A stretch of 64,000 nt of DNA from Salipiger mucosus DSM 16094 (GTDB taxonomy: Bacteria > Pseudomonadota > Alphaproteobacteria > Rhodobacterales > Rhodobacteraceae). A model generated the notes under the pieces. That model did not search any database, had not been told where the DNA came from, and saw nothing but the letters and a program-made list of their open reading frames with translations. The stretch spans positions 118,088 through 182,087 of the forward strand of contig NZ_KE557284.1 of assembly GCF_000442255.1 (NCBI RefSeq). Reading direction: 5' to 3'. Shown piece after piece: positions 8,779 through 17,353 of the stretch (position 1 is its first letter; the number at the start of each line of letters is the position of its first letter). The translations under genes were made by a program, and so were the position numbers.

Positions 8779-10074
8779 TCAGAGCAGTCCCGGCAGCCAG
8801 AGGCTGATCTCCGGGAACAGGATGAAGATCATCAGCATCACGAACTGGACGATGACGAAGGGCACGACGGAGCGGATGATCTCTTCGACCTCGAGCTGGG
8901 GGCAGACCCCCTTCAAGGCGTAGAGATTGAGCCCCACAGGCGGCGTCACCACCGCGATCTCGAGGTTCATCACCAGCACGATGCCGAACCACAGCGGGTC
9001 GTAGCCGAGGGTCGTGACGAGCGGCAGAAGGATCGGCGTCGTGACGACGATCAGCGACACGGCGTCGACGAGCATGCCCAGCAGCACTAGCGCGATCATG
9101 ATCAGCGTCAGGATGGCCCAGGCGGGCAGGTCGGTCGCGGTCAGGGCCGCCGAGACGGTTTCGGGCACCCGGACGAGGTTCAGGTAATCGCCGAAGATCT
9201 TGGCCGAGCCGATGATCAGCATGATCGCGCCCGAGACCTTGATCGAGCTCTTGAAGATGTCGAGCGCGGTCTTCCAGTCGAGACAGCGGAAAATGACGGC
9301 GGCGATGAAGATCGCGCCCGCGGCGCCGAAGGCTGCCGCCTCTGAGGGGGTCGCGATGCCGGTGTAGATCGCGCCGAGAACGATGATGACCAGCAGCATG
9401 GCGTGCCAGATGTTCCCGAGCGACCGGATCTTCTCGGCCATGGCGGGCTTCGGGCCATCCATCGCCGGGGCCTGGTCGGGGTTCCTGAGCACGCGCAGGT
9501 AGATGTAGACCGACAGGGCGAGCGCCAGCGCGAAGCCGGGAAGGATGCCGCCGATGAAGAGGGCGCCAACGGAGACGCCCGAGACGGCGCCGTAGATGAT
9601 GAAGGGCACCGAGGGCGGGATCAGCATCGCGAGCGCCCCCGAGGAGGCGACGGAGCCGGCCGCGAGCTTGCGCGAGTATCCGCGTTCGAGCATCTGCGGC
9701 ACGGCGATGGAGCCGACCGCCGCGACGCCTGCGACCGACACGCCCGAGACCGCGCCGAAAATCGCCGAGGCTCCGACCGTGGCGATCGCGAGCCCGCCGC
9801 GCAGCCATTGCAGCCAGAGCGACGCCGCGTGGAACAGGTTTCGTCCCACCGGCGTTGCGCCCAGGACGTTGCCCATCAGGATGAAGAGTGGCAGGGCAAT
9901 CAGCTCGAAGCTGTTGAGCTGACCGAAGAAGGACGTCGGCGCGAAGAAGAAGGCGATGGACCCGCGGGCCATCCAGAGGCCGAGGAGCCCGGAGGCGCCG
10001 AGTGCCAGGAAGATCGGAGCGCCGGCCCCGATGAGTCCGAGCAGGACCACCACAACGATAGTCGGTTCGATCAT
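8779..10074 (-). CDS. dctM: TRAP transporter large permease (DctM)
   Basis: 431-residue protein with about 12 membrane helices, of the DctM/SiaM type. Typical signatures are the GALAMLIPPSVPFIIYGAVSG region, the LFIGGILPGF segment and the C-terminal TPPVGLNLYALKGV motif. It begins about 100 bp after the CoA-transferase stop and precedes dctP in the same direction. Order M-P-Q is one of the common TRAP arrangements. Confidence 0.93.
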   Translation of the reverse strand: MIEPTIVVVVLLGLIGAGAPIFLALGASGLLGLWMARGSIAFFFAPTSFFGQLNSFELIALPLFILMGNVLGATPVGRNLFHAASLWLQWLRGGLAIATVGASAIFGAVSGVSVAGVAAVGSIAVPQMLERGYSRKLAAGSVASSGALAMLIPPSVPFIIYGAVSGVSVGALFIGGILPGFALALALSVYIYLRVLRNPDQAPAMDGPKPAMAEKIRSLGNIWHAMLLVIIVLGAIYTGIATPSEAAAFGAAGAIFIAAVIFRCLDWKTALDIFKSSIKVSGAIMLIIGSAKIFGDYLNLVRVPETVSAALTATDLPAWAILTLIMIALVLLGMLVDAVSLIVVTTPILLPLVTTLGYDPLWFGIVLVMNLEIAVVTPPVGLNLYALKGVCPQLEVEEIIRSVVPFVIVQFVMLMIFILFPEISLWLPGLL

Positions 10075-10177
10075 GGGGCCTGCCCCACGGTTTGTCCGTG
10101 CATGTCTGTTCTCCTCCCGTGCGAGCCGCGCGTGACGCGGAGCTCGGCTTTGATGTCCGGCCTGCCTTCGGCGCGGC

Positions 10178-11368
10178 CTAGATCACGCCCCGGTCGCGCA
10201 GCGCGCTTATCCTGTCGGCGTCGTAGTGCAGCACCGACGACAGGACGTCGTCGGTATCCTGGCCCAGCTCCGGCCCCAGCGCGCGGATCTCTCCCGGGCT
10301 CTCGGAGAGGCGCGGGAAGACGTTCTGCATGGCCAGCGTGCCGCGTTTCGGATCGGGCACCCGGACGATGCTCTGCCGTGCCTCGAAATGCGGGTCGTCG
10401 ATCATGTCGGCGGCCGTGTAGGCGAGGCCCACTGGCACGCCCGCCTCGGCAAGGCGGTCGACGATCTCCTGCGCCGGCACGGTCCGCGTCCACTCCCCGA
10501 CGCGGGCGTCCAGCTCCTCCTGGTTGCGGCCGCGGGCCTGGTGATCGGCGTAGCGCTCGTCCGTCGCCAGCTCGGGCGCGCCCATGACCTCGCAGAGCCG
10601 CGCGAAGACGGTGTCCTGGTTCGCGCCGATGATGACCTCCTTGCCGTCGGCGGTCGGATAGGCGTTGGACGGGGCGATGCCGGGCAGGGCGGAGCCGAAG
10701 CGCTCGCGTATGTGGCCGCCGGAGTCGTATTCGGCGACGAGCGCCTCGGTCAGCCCGAGGACCGCCTCGTAGATCGCGCTGTCGACGACCTGGCCCTTGC
10801 CGGTCGCGTGGCGGTGCTGGAGGGCCAGCAGCACTCCCATCGCCGCGTTGAAGCCCGCCATGCTGTCGCCGAGGCTGAGCCCGACCCGCACCGGCGGCCG
10901 GTCCGGGTAGCCCGACAGGTATCGCAGCCCGCCCGCGGCCTCGCAGACCGAGGCAAAGCCCGCCCGGTCGGAGTAGGGGCCGTCCTGCCCGTAGCCCGAG
11001 ACGCGGGCCATGATCAGGCGCGGATTGACTTCGGACAGGGTGTCGAACCCGAGGTCCCAGCGCTCCATCGTGCCCGGACGGAAATTCTCGATCAGGACAT
11101 CCGCCTCGCCCACGAGGTCCTTGAGGACCGCCTGGCCCTCTTCGGTGCGAAGGTCGAGCGTGATCGAGCGCTTGCCGCGCGCGATGACAGACCACCAGAC
11201 GGGGTCGCCGTCAGCGTCGGGGCGGCCCCACTGCCGCATCGCGTCGCCCTTGCCGGGCGGTTCGACCTTGATCACCTCCGCGCCGAAGTCGGCCAGAATC
11301 TGCCCGCAGTACGGTCCGGCGATCAGCTGGCCGAGTTCGACAACACGGACGCCCGTCAGTGGCCCCAT
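10178..11368 (-). CDS. CaiB/BaiF family (class III) CoA-transferase
   Basis: 396-residue CoA-transferase-like protein that would move CoA between carboxylic acids. The family start PLTGVRVVELGQLIAGPYCGQ, the FGAEVIKVEPP element and IENFRPGTMERWGLG-type segment are present. The ATG at 11368 is chosen because GGAGGAG lies just upstream; an earlier in-frame ATG at 11398 lacks a ribosome site. Odd point: where formyl-CoA transferase has its catalytic Asp (GFD/GYD), this protein has GFASVCEAAGG, with Ala139. It heads the operon with a TRAP transporter and an aconitase-like gene, suggesting activation of an imported carboxylate. Confidence 0.88.
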   Translation of the reverse strand: MGPLTGVRVVELGQLIAGPYCGQILADFGAEVIKVEPPGKGDAMRQWGRPDADGDPVWWSVIARGKRSITLDLRTEEGQAVLKDLVGEADVLIENFRPGTMERWDLGFDTLSEVNPRLIMARVSGYGQDGPYSDRAGFASVCEAAGGLRYLSGYPDRPPVRVGLSLGDSMAGFNAAMGVLLALQHRHATGKGQVVDSAIYEAVLGLTEALVAEYDSGGHIRERFGSALPGIAPSNAYPTADGKEVIIGANQDTVFARLCEVMGAPELATDERYADHQARGRNQEELDARVGEWTRTVPAQEIVDRLAEAGVPVGLAYTAADMIDDPHFEARQSIVRVPDPKRGTLAMQNVFPRLSESPGEIRALGPELGQDTDDVLSSVLHYDADRISALRDRGVI

Positions 11369-11453
11369 CACGAATTCTCCTCCCTGCCTCCCGAACAAAT
11401 TATGTCAGCCTTTCAGAAGGCACATTCCAAACTTCGCCAAGTCAGTCGGCGAT

Positions 11454-11472
11454 CTTGAACAATTGTTTCAAG
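11454..11472. promoter_or_regulatory. Palindrome upstream of the CoA-transferase/TRAP operon
   Basis: CTTGAA and TTCAAG arms (11454-11459 and 11467-11472) enclose CAATTGT, itself centred on AACAATTGTT. It lies about 86 bp upstream of the CoA-transferase start in an AT-richer patch of the 339-bp divergent intergenic region (11369-11707), where an operator is expected. Nothing else was recognised in that region. No regulator for the operon is adjacent except the Lrp gene at its far end. Confidence 0.45.
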
Positions 11473-11707
11473 AATTGGGCCGCTTTTGGCAGATCGCGCC
11501 TGGGTGAGCCTTGGCAGGGCCTTGCCGGGCAAGCAGGATTCCGGTCGGGCCGGCGGCCCGTGTCCGAGCGGGCTTTCCGGACGGCGGACGTCACGGGACC
11601 CCTCTGCGCCGCGGCCGCGTTCACCGCGCCCCTGATTTCGCACTGGGAAACCGGAGCAGGGCCTGACACTAGGGGGCGCAGACTTGCCAGACACCAGGAC
11701 GACCCAG

Positions 11708-12664
11708 ATGACCATCACCACGCTTGTCACTCACTCCGGCGGCTTTCATGCGGACGAGGTCCTGTCGACCGTCATCCTCACGCGCCTCTACCCGGAGGCG
11801 GAGGTGGTGCGCAGCCGCGCGCCCGAGTGGATCACGCCCGCCGAGGGCCGCGTGATCTATGACGTCGGCGGTGCCCATGACCCCGAGGCGGGAATCTTCG
11901 ACCACCATCAGCGCGAAAGCCCGCTGCGCGAGGACGAGACGCCCTTCAGCTCCTTCGGGCTTGTCTGGACGCACTTCGGCATGGACTACCTGCGCAGCTT
12001 CGACATCCCCGAGGGCGACCTCGAGAAGATCCACGCCTCCTTCGACCGCAGCTTCGTGCTGCCCGTGGACCAGGTCGACAACGGCGTCGTGAGCGTCTCC
12101 GACGCGGGCCCGCTCGCCTCGCTGACGCTGCCCGGCCTGATCGAGACGCTGAAGCCGGTCTTCGATGACACCGACCCCGAGAGCGAGACCCGCGCCTTCC
12201 ACGCGGCGGTCGGCATCGCGCGGCAGTTCGTCGAGGCGCGCGTGAACCGCAGCGCCGCCAAGCGCCGCGCCGAGGTCCTGGCCGCCGAGGCCGTTCGCGC
12301 CGCGGGCGACAGCCCGATTCTCGAGCTGCCGATGGGCATGCCCTTCCGCCCCGCCGTGGTCGAGGCCGGGGCCGATCACCTGCTCTTCGTGGTCACCCCG
12401 CGCGACGGCGGCGACTGGACGCTGGGCGGCATCCGCAAGCATGACGAGGGCTTCGAGCAGCGGGCCGATCTCCCGGCCGCCTGGGGCGGTCTCACCGACG
12501 CCGAGCTGGAAGAGGTCAGCGGCGTCAAGGGCGCCAAGTTCTGTCACAAGGCGCTTTTCATCGCCGCCGCCTCGAGCCGCGAGGCGATCATGAAGATGGC
12601 GGAGCTGGCGGTGGAAGAGGCGCGCTGCCGCGCGACCGAAGGCGGCAGCGCTACCGGCGCCTGA
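11708..12664 (+). CDS. MYG1/UPF0160 family metal-dependent hydrolase
   Basis: 318-residue protein of the MYG1 family, related to DHH phosphoesterases; eukaryotic MYG1 is a 3'-5' exoribonuclease. The motifs THSGGFHADEV (His and Asp metal ligands), YDVGG.HDPE and FDHHQ are all present, followed by the C-terminal segment with GGIRK and KGAKFCHKALFI. The ATG at 11708 begins directly before the first motif; a TTG at 11684 would add eight residues. Single gene between divergent and downstream catabolic genes; cellular role in bacteria is not established. Confidence 0.85.
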   Translation: MTITTLVTHSGGFHADEVLSTVILTRLYPEAEVVRSRAPEWITPAEGRVIYDVGGAHDPEAGIFDHHQRESPLREDETPFSSFGLVWTHFGMDYLRSFDIPEGDLEKIHASFDRSFVLPVDQVDNGVVSVSDAGPLASLTLPGLIETLKPVFDDTDPESETRAFHAAVGIARQFVEARVNRSAAKRRAEVLAAEAVRAAGDSPILELPMGMPFRPAVVEAGADHLLFVVTPRDGGDWTLGGIRKHDEGFEQRADLPAAWGGLTDAELEEVSGVKGAKFCHKALFIAAASSREAIMKMAELAVEEARCRATEGGSATGA

Positions 12665-12683
12665 GCGACGCGACGAACGCCAA

Positions 12684-12704
12684 GGGGCAGCGACATGCTG
12701 CCCC
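12684..12704 (+). terminator. Hairpin after the MYG1-like gene
   Basis: Perfect 8-bp stem GGGGCAGC/GCTGCCCC with a 5-nt loop, 20 bp after the stop codon. No clear T-run follows, so it is terminator-like only. Confidence 0.5.
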
Positions 12705-13071
12705 CGGGCATTTGCGAAGGTTGTCTGCGCTTCTGCCCCGGCGGGTGTCCATCGACAGGCCGCAGCCGGGGTCAGCATCGCTTCGGGCGACAGCCCGTAG
12801 CGGTCCCGGTCGCGACGATCCAAAACCCGGGAAGCGCCCGGCGCGAGCGCTCCCCCGCGCAGTCCCAATGAAAATCACTGCCGCGAAAGGCGGGTGCCGC
12901 GCCCGGCGCCCGAGGATGCCGGCTGTGCTGCCGCGGCCGGAGAGCCGCGAGCCGGTGTCGGGGCGGGGCGGGGCAGGCCCCCAATGATCGCCCGATTGAC
13001 GAATTGTCTGGCAATCGGACCTTTCGGCTGATAGCGCGGTCCGCGGAGGAAGTTCTGAAAATGGAGGAATC
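12705..13071. other. Intergenic region with a double palindrome before the TRAP binding-protein gene
   Basis: No gene is seen in this 367-bp stretch. Near its end CCGATTG (12992-12998) and CAATCGG (13012-13018) form perfect 7-bp arms 13 nt apart, and inside the right part ATTG-TCTGG-CAAT (13003-13015) forms a second, tighter dyad. The spacing and position, about 55-80 bp before the dctP-like start, fit an operator for the FadR/FCD regulator encoded at 15155-15913. A clear -10 box was not identified. GGAGG at 13063-13067 is the ribosome site of the next gene. Confidence 0.45.
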
Positions 13072-14094
13072 ATGATGTCCAGAGCCCTTGCAGCCGTCCT
13101 GACCGGCTCCGTGCTGATCGCGGGTGCCGCGAGCGCGCAGACCACGCTGCGCATCCAGACGCACCAGTCGCCGGAGTCCACCTCGGGCAAGCTCGTCAAG
13201 CAGTTCGTCGAGCAGGTCGAAACCATGTCCGGCGGTTCGCTGGACATCGAGATGTTCTACAGCTCCGCCGTCGTCGCATCGGCCGAGACCTTCGGGGCCG
13301 CCGTGAACGGCATCCTCGACTGCGACATGACCAACGCGAGCTACCAGACCGGCATCAACCCGGCCTACCAGTTCGTCGCCGACACGATGGGCGGCTATGA
13401 CACCCCGCTGCAGTATCTCAGCTGGATCTCCTACGGCGGCGGCCGCGAGGCGATCAACGAGCTCTACAACGACAGCGGCATGCAGTTCGTCGGCGCCTAC
13501 CTCGGCGGGCAGGAGTCGCTCAACTCCTCCACGCCGCTGAACGGCATCGAGGATCTCGAGGGCTGGAAGTTCCGCTCGCCGCCGGGCATGGAGTCCGAGA
13601 TCTTCGCCGAGCTGGGCGCGACGCCCGTGGTGATGGACTTCACCGAGATCTTCACCGCTCTGGAGACCGGCATCATCGACGGTGCCGACGCCTCGACGCT
13701 GGCCAACAACGTGGGCCTCGGCATCTACGACATCGTCAAGCACACCACGTTCCCCGGCTTCCACTCGATGAGCTCGGACCACCTGGCCTGCAACAAGGAC
13801 GTCTGGGACGGTCTCGAGCCCGCGCAGCAGGAGATCCTGAAGACGGCGATGGACTCGCTGGCGATGAACCTCATGATGCGCACCCTCGTGGAGAACGGCG
13901 AGGCGCTGACGAAGCTTCCCGAGCTGGGCGTGACCTTCTACGACTGGTCGGCCGAGGATCGCGCCGCCTTCCGCGAGGCCGCCGTCAGCCGCTGGGACGT
14001 CTGGGCCGAGAAGACGCCCGAGGCGGGCGAGCTGGTGCAGAGCCACAAGGACTTCCTCGCGCGGATCGGCCTCGGCGGCTCGTCCGAGGAGTGA
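13072..14094 (+). CDS. Stand-alone TRAP transporter substrate-binding protein (DctP family)
   Basis: 340-residue periplasmic receptor with a Sec signal peptide (cleavage after AGAASAQ). The DctP fold is indicated by TTLRIQTHQSP at the mature start, the WKFRSPPG region containing the conserved ligand Arg, and VVMDFTEIFTALETGIIDGAD. ATGs at 13072 and 13075 are both possible after GGAGG. No DctQ or DctM gene is adjacent; instead the next genes are a D-erythronate dehydrogenase and a FadR-type regulator, so the receptor may serve membrane subunits encoded elsewhere. The ligand is plausibly a four-carbon sugar acid, by context only. Confidence 0.87.
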   Translation: MMSRALAAVLTGSVLIAGAASAQTTLRIQTHQSPESTSGKLVKQFVEQVETMSGGSLDIEMFYSSAVVASAETFGAAVNGILDCDMTNASYQTGINPAYQFVADTMGGYDTPLQYLSWISYGGGREAINELYNDSGMQFVGAYLGGQESLNSSTPLNGIEDLEGWKFRSPPGMESEIFAELGATPVVMDFTEIFTALETGIIDGADASTLANNVGLGIYDIVKHTTFPGFHSMSSDHLACNKDVWDGLEPAQQEILKTAMDSLAMNLMMRTLVENGEALTKLPELGVTFYDWSAEDRAAFREAAVSRWDVWAEKTPEAGELVQSHKDFLARIGLGGSSEE

Positions 14095-14102
14095 TCCGTC
14101 CC

Positions 14103-14130
14103 GGGACCGCCCTCCGCGGCGGTCCCGTTT
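14103..14130 (+). terminator. Hairpin between the TRAP receptor gene and denD
   Basis: Perfect 9-bp stem GGGACCGCC/GGCGGTCCC with a 6-nt loop, followed by GTTT. It sits 9 bp after the receptor stop and may lower expression of the downstream genes relative to the receptor. Confidence 0.6.
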
Positions 14131-14179
14131 CCAGGACGCGAAAGACACCCAAGACACGCAAGAAAGGACACCCTTCACA

Positions 14180-15145
14180 ATGAATGTCACGATCATCGGC
14201 GGTGGCGGCTTCATCGGCCAGAAGGTCGCGCGGAAACTGGCGGAGCAGGGCAGCCTGCGCGGTCAGCCCATCGACAGCCTGACGCTCGCGGACATCGCCG
14301 CGCCCGCTCCCGTGGACGGGCCGTTCCCGGTCGAGACAACCGCCTGCGACATCACCGACCGCGCCTCGGTCGACGCGCTGATCTCGGCCGACACCGACGT
14401 GATCTTCCACTTTGCCGCCGTCGTCTCGTCCCATGCCGAGGCCGAGTTCGAGACCGGCATGAAGGTCAACCTCGACGGCACGCTGAACGTGCTCGAACGC
14501 TGCCGTGCGCTCGGCACCTGCCCGGTGGTGGTCTTCACCTCCTCGCTTGCGATCTTCGGCGGCGAGGTGCCGGACCCGATCACCGACCACACGATCCCCA
14601 ATCCGCAGACCTCCTACGGCATGCAGAAGGCCGTGGGCGAGCTGCTGCTCAACGATTACTCGCGCCGCGGCTTCGTCGACGGACGGGGCTTCCGCCTGCC
14701 GACGATCTCGGTCCGCCCGGGCAAGCCCAACCGCGCCGCCTCGAGCTTCATGTCCTCGATCATCCGCGAGCCGCTGAACGGCCAGGAGGCGATCTGCCCC
14801 GTGGACGAGAGCCAGGAGCATTTCTACCTCTCGCCGCGCCGCTGCGTGGAGAACCTGATCAAGGGCGCCGAGCTCGACGCCGCGGCCCTCGGCCAGCAGC
14901 GCTGCATGACCCTGCCGGGCCAGCGCCTGTCGATCCGGCAGATGATCGACGCGCTCACCGCCGTCGCCGGGCCCGAGCCCGCGAAGCTCATCAAGTGGGA
15001 GGACCAGCCCGAGATCGCGACGATCGTGCGCGGCTGGCGCTACGACTACCGCTTCGACAAGGCCTTGGCGCTGGGGCTCGTAGCCGATAACGGGTTCGAG
15101 GAGAATGTCCGTTTCTACATGGAAGACGATCTTCCGAACGCCTGA
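14180..15145 (+). CDS. denD: D-erythronate dehydrogenase (DenD-like SDR)
   Basis: 321-residue extended short-chain dehydrogenase closely resembling DenD, which oxidises D-erythronate to 2-oxo-tetronate in the four-carbon acid sugar pathway. Visible are the NAD-binding GGGGFIGQKVA at residues 7-17, the catalytic Ser region FTSSLAIFG, YGMQK (Tyr and Lys of the active site), and the family stretch LPTISVRPGKPNRAAS. The usual partners (DUF1537 kinase OtnK, aldolase OtnC, isomerase OtnI) are not in this window. Flanked by a TRAP receptor and a FadR-family regulator 9 bp downstream. Confidence 0.87.
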   Translation: MNVTIIGGGGFIGQKVARKLAEQGSLRGQPIDSLTLADIAAPAPVDGPFPVETTACDITDRASVDALISADTDVIFHFAAVVSSHAEAEFETGMKVNLDGTLNVLERCRALGTCPVVVFTSSLAIFGGEVPDPITDHTIPNPQTSYGMQKAVGELLLNDYSRRGFVDGRGFRLPTISVRPGKPNRAASSFMSSIIREPLNGQEAICPVDESQEHFYLSPRRCVENLIKGAELDAAALGQQRCMTLPGQRLSIRQMIDALTAVAGPEPAKLIKWEDQPEIATIVRGWRYDYRFDKALALGLVADNGFEENVRFYMEDDLPNA

Positions 15146-15154
15146 GGCACGCCG

Positions 15155-15913
15155 ATGCTGAGCCCGATCGTCCAGACGCCGCGTTACCGGCTGGTGGCCG
15201 AGGAAATCGCCGCGCGCATCCGCGCCGGCGAGTTCCCGCCCGACACCAAGATGCCGGCGGACAAGGATCTCGTGGCCCAGCTCGGCGTCAGCCGCACCAC
15301 CGTGCGCGAGGCGATGATCGCGCTGGAACTGATGGGCTACGTGGTGACCCGCTACGGTGCGGGCGCCTTCGTGGTCCGCGACCTGCCGCCGGCGCAGAGC
15401 GAGACGCCGGGTCTGCCGGGCTACTTCGAGCTGGTCGAGGCCCGCTTCGTGATCGAGCCCGAGATCGCGGCCACCGCCGCCGGCTCGATCACCCGCGAGG
15501 AGATCGCCCAGCTCGAAACCTGCGTCGCGGGGATGTGCGACACCAGCCTCAGCTTCGACCGGATCGAGGCGCATGACCGCGAGTTTCACCTCGTGGTCGC
15601 GCGTTCGACCGGCAACTCGGTCTTCGTCTCGGTGGTGACGGAGTTCTGGCGCGTGCGGCAGCGCTACCCTGAATGGACGCGGCTCAACAACCGCCAGAGC
15701 GCAGAGGACATCGCGCGCTTCTCGCGCGATGAACACATGGCCATCGTCGAGGGGCTGCTTGCCCGCGATGCCGAGGCCGCCCGCGCCGCCATGGCGCTGC
15801 ACTGCCGCAACTCGGGCCGGCCGCTGCTCGAACGCTGGGAGCTGCTCGAGGGAGAGGGCGGCGGCGAGGATGTGCTGCAACGCCTGCGCCGCCGAACGGC
15901 CGCAAGCGGCTGA
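15155..15913 (+). CDS. FadR/FCD-type GntR transcriptional regulator
   Basis: 252-residue repressor-type regulator. Residues about 9-75 form the GntR winged helix (AEEIAARIRAGEFPPDTKMPADKDLVAQLGVSRTTVREA region), and the rest is an all-helical FCD domain with the metal/ligand residues in EAHDREFHLVVARSTGN and MALHCRN. It starts 9 bp after denD, so it is co-transcribed with the genes it most likely controls; candidate binding sites are the palindromes at 12992-13018. Confidence 0.88.
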   Translation: MLSPIVQTPRYRLVAEEIAARIRAGEFPPDTKMPADKDLVAQLGVSRTTVREAMIALELMGYVVTRYGAGAFVVRDLPPAQSETPGLPGYFELVEARFVIEPEIAATAAGSITREEIAQLETCVAGMCDTSLSFDRIEAHDREFHLVVARSTGNSVFVSVVTEFWRVRQRYPEWTRLNNRQSAEDIARFSRDEHMAIVEGLLARDAEAARAAMALHCRNSGRPLLERWELLEGEGGGEDVLQRLRRRTAASG

Positions 15914-16390
15914 CTTTCGCCATCCGCGCGGCGCCGATCGCCCGGATGGTGCGACCGTGTCCTGCGATGCGTCAGGCCACGGCGATCGCGGCAGCTCCGG
16001 CGTGGACGATCCTGACGTCATCGGTTCTCTGTCGGTCGCCTTGCCCGGACCGGGGGCGAAGCCGCGTGTCTCGGTGGCGCGCGAAGAGCTCCAGCCCGGC
16101 GCGTCGGCCAGCGCGGCAGGACCATGAAGACCTCTTCCATCTGCCTGTCGTCCGGTCGGGGCGGAGTCGTCACGGGGCAGGGTCAGCAAGCTTCGTGCCG
16201 ATGGACACACTGCCAGCGGCCTTCCTGCGCGCGGCCGCGCAGGCCGACGCGGCGCCGAGCTTGGCGGGCCCAGACTTGCAATTTCCACCGCTGCCCTGTT
16301 TCCAAGGGCACGATCGGGTGTAATGAGGCGCCAGCCATGTCCGCCCCCGTTCCGCTGCCGTGGACGAGGGCCCCGATACGAGGATTGCCC
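15914..16390. other. Intergenic region without recognisable gene
   Basis: About 475 bp between the FadR-type regulator and the transglutaminase-like gene. Open frames are present but their translations are low-complexity, Arg/Ala-rich and match no family I recognise. It presumably holds the promoter for the downstream gene; no box was convincing. Confidence 0.4.
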
Positions 16391-17353
16391 ATGACCCTGA
16401 CACGACGTTCCGCCCTGAAACTCGGCGCCGCTGCCGTCGCCCTCGCCGGCGCGCCCCGGCTGGCGCAGGCCGCCTATGCGCCCCGGCCCGACGGCTGGCG
16501 GCGTTTCGAGCTGACGACCCGCGTGGCCGTCCCGCGCGACGGCAAGACCGTCGAGGTCTGGGTTCCGGTCCCCTCGGTGACCGAGGACGACTGGATGCGC
16601 GCGGGCGACACCGCGTGGCAGAGCGACGCCGAAGAGGTGACGCTGCGCACCGACGAGGCCTCGGGCGCGCGCTACGTCCACGCGGTCTGGCCCGAGGGCG
16701 AGGGCGAGGCGGTGATCCAGATCGTCTCGACCGCGGCCGCGCAGGACCGCTCCACCGATTTCGACGCCCCGGGCAATGCCGCGCCGCTGACGCCTGAAGA
16801 ACGCGAGCGTTTCACCTCGGCCACAGAGCGCGGTCTGGGCGACATCGCCTCGATGCTGGAAATGGGCGACCTGACCGGCAAGTGCGCCGACCTCAACGCG
16901 CTCTACGTCGGGCTGGCGCGCGCGGCGGGCCTGCCGGCGCGCGACGTCTACGGCCTGCGCGTGGCGCCTTCGGCCTTCGGCTACAAGAGCCTCGGCGCCG
17001 GGTCCTCGAATGTGACCAAGGCGCAGCACTGCCGGGCCGAGGTCTACCTCGAGGATCACGGCTGGATCCCGGTCGATCCCGCCGACGTGCGCAAGGTCGT
17101 GCTGGAAGAGCCGCCGAAGACGCTGGAGCTTGGCGACCCCGAGGTGCACGACGTGCGCGAGGCGCTCTTCGGCGCCTGGGAGGGCAACTGGCTGGCCTAC
17201 AACTTTGCCCACGACGTTTCGCTGCAGGGCATGGAACGGGACGAGATCCCGTTCCTGATGTACCCGATGGCGGAAGTCGGCGGAGAGGAACTGGACGAGC
17301 TCGACCCCGATAGCTTTGCCTACACGATCACGGCGCGCGAACTGAGCGTCTGA
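16391..17353 (+). CDS. Exported transglutaminase-like domain protein (Tat signal)
   Basis: 320 residues. The ATG at 16391 starts a twin-arginine signal peptide (MTLTRRSALKLG..., cleavage near RLAQAAY). The mature part carries the transglutaminase/protease core: Cys in TGKCADLNALYVGLARAAGLPAR, then His and Asp in AQHCRAEVYLEDHGWIPVDPADVR, giving a complete Cys-His-Asp triad. Such periplasmic proteins may be cysteine proteases or cross-linking enzymes; substrate unknown. The frame is open to 16124, but upstream residues are not protein-like and would bury the signal. Confidence 0.85.
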   Translation: MTLTRRSALKLGAAAVALAGAPRLAQAAYAPRPDGWRRFELTTRVAVPRDGKTVEVWVPVPSVTEDDWMRAGDTAWQSDAEEVTLRTDEASGARYVHAVWPEGEGEAVIQIVSTAAAQDRSTDFDAPGNAAPLTPEERERFTSATERGLGDIASMLEMGDLTGKCADLNALYVGLARAAGLPARDVYGLRVAPSAFGYKSLGAGSSNVTKAQHCRAEVYLEDHGWIPVDPADVRKVVLEEPPKTLELGDPEVHDVREALFGAWEGNWLAYNFAHDVSLQGMERDEIPFLMYPMAEVGGEELDELDPDSFAYTITARELSV

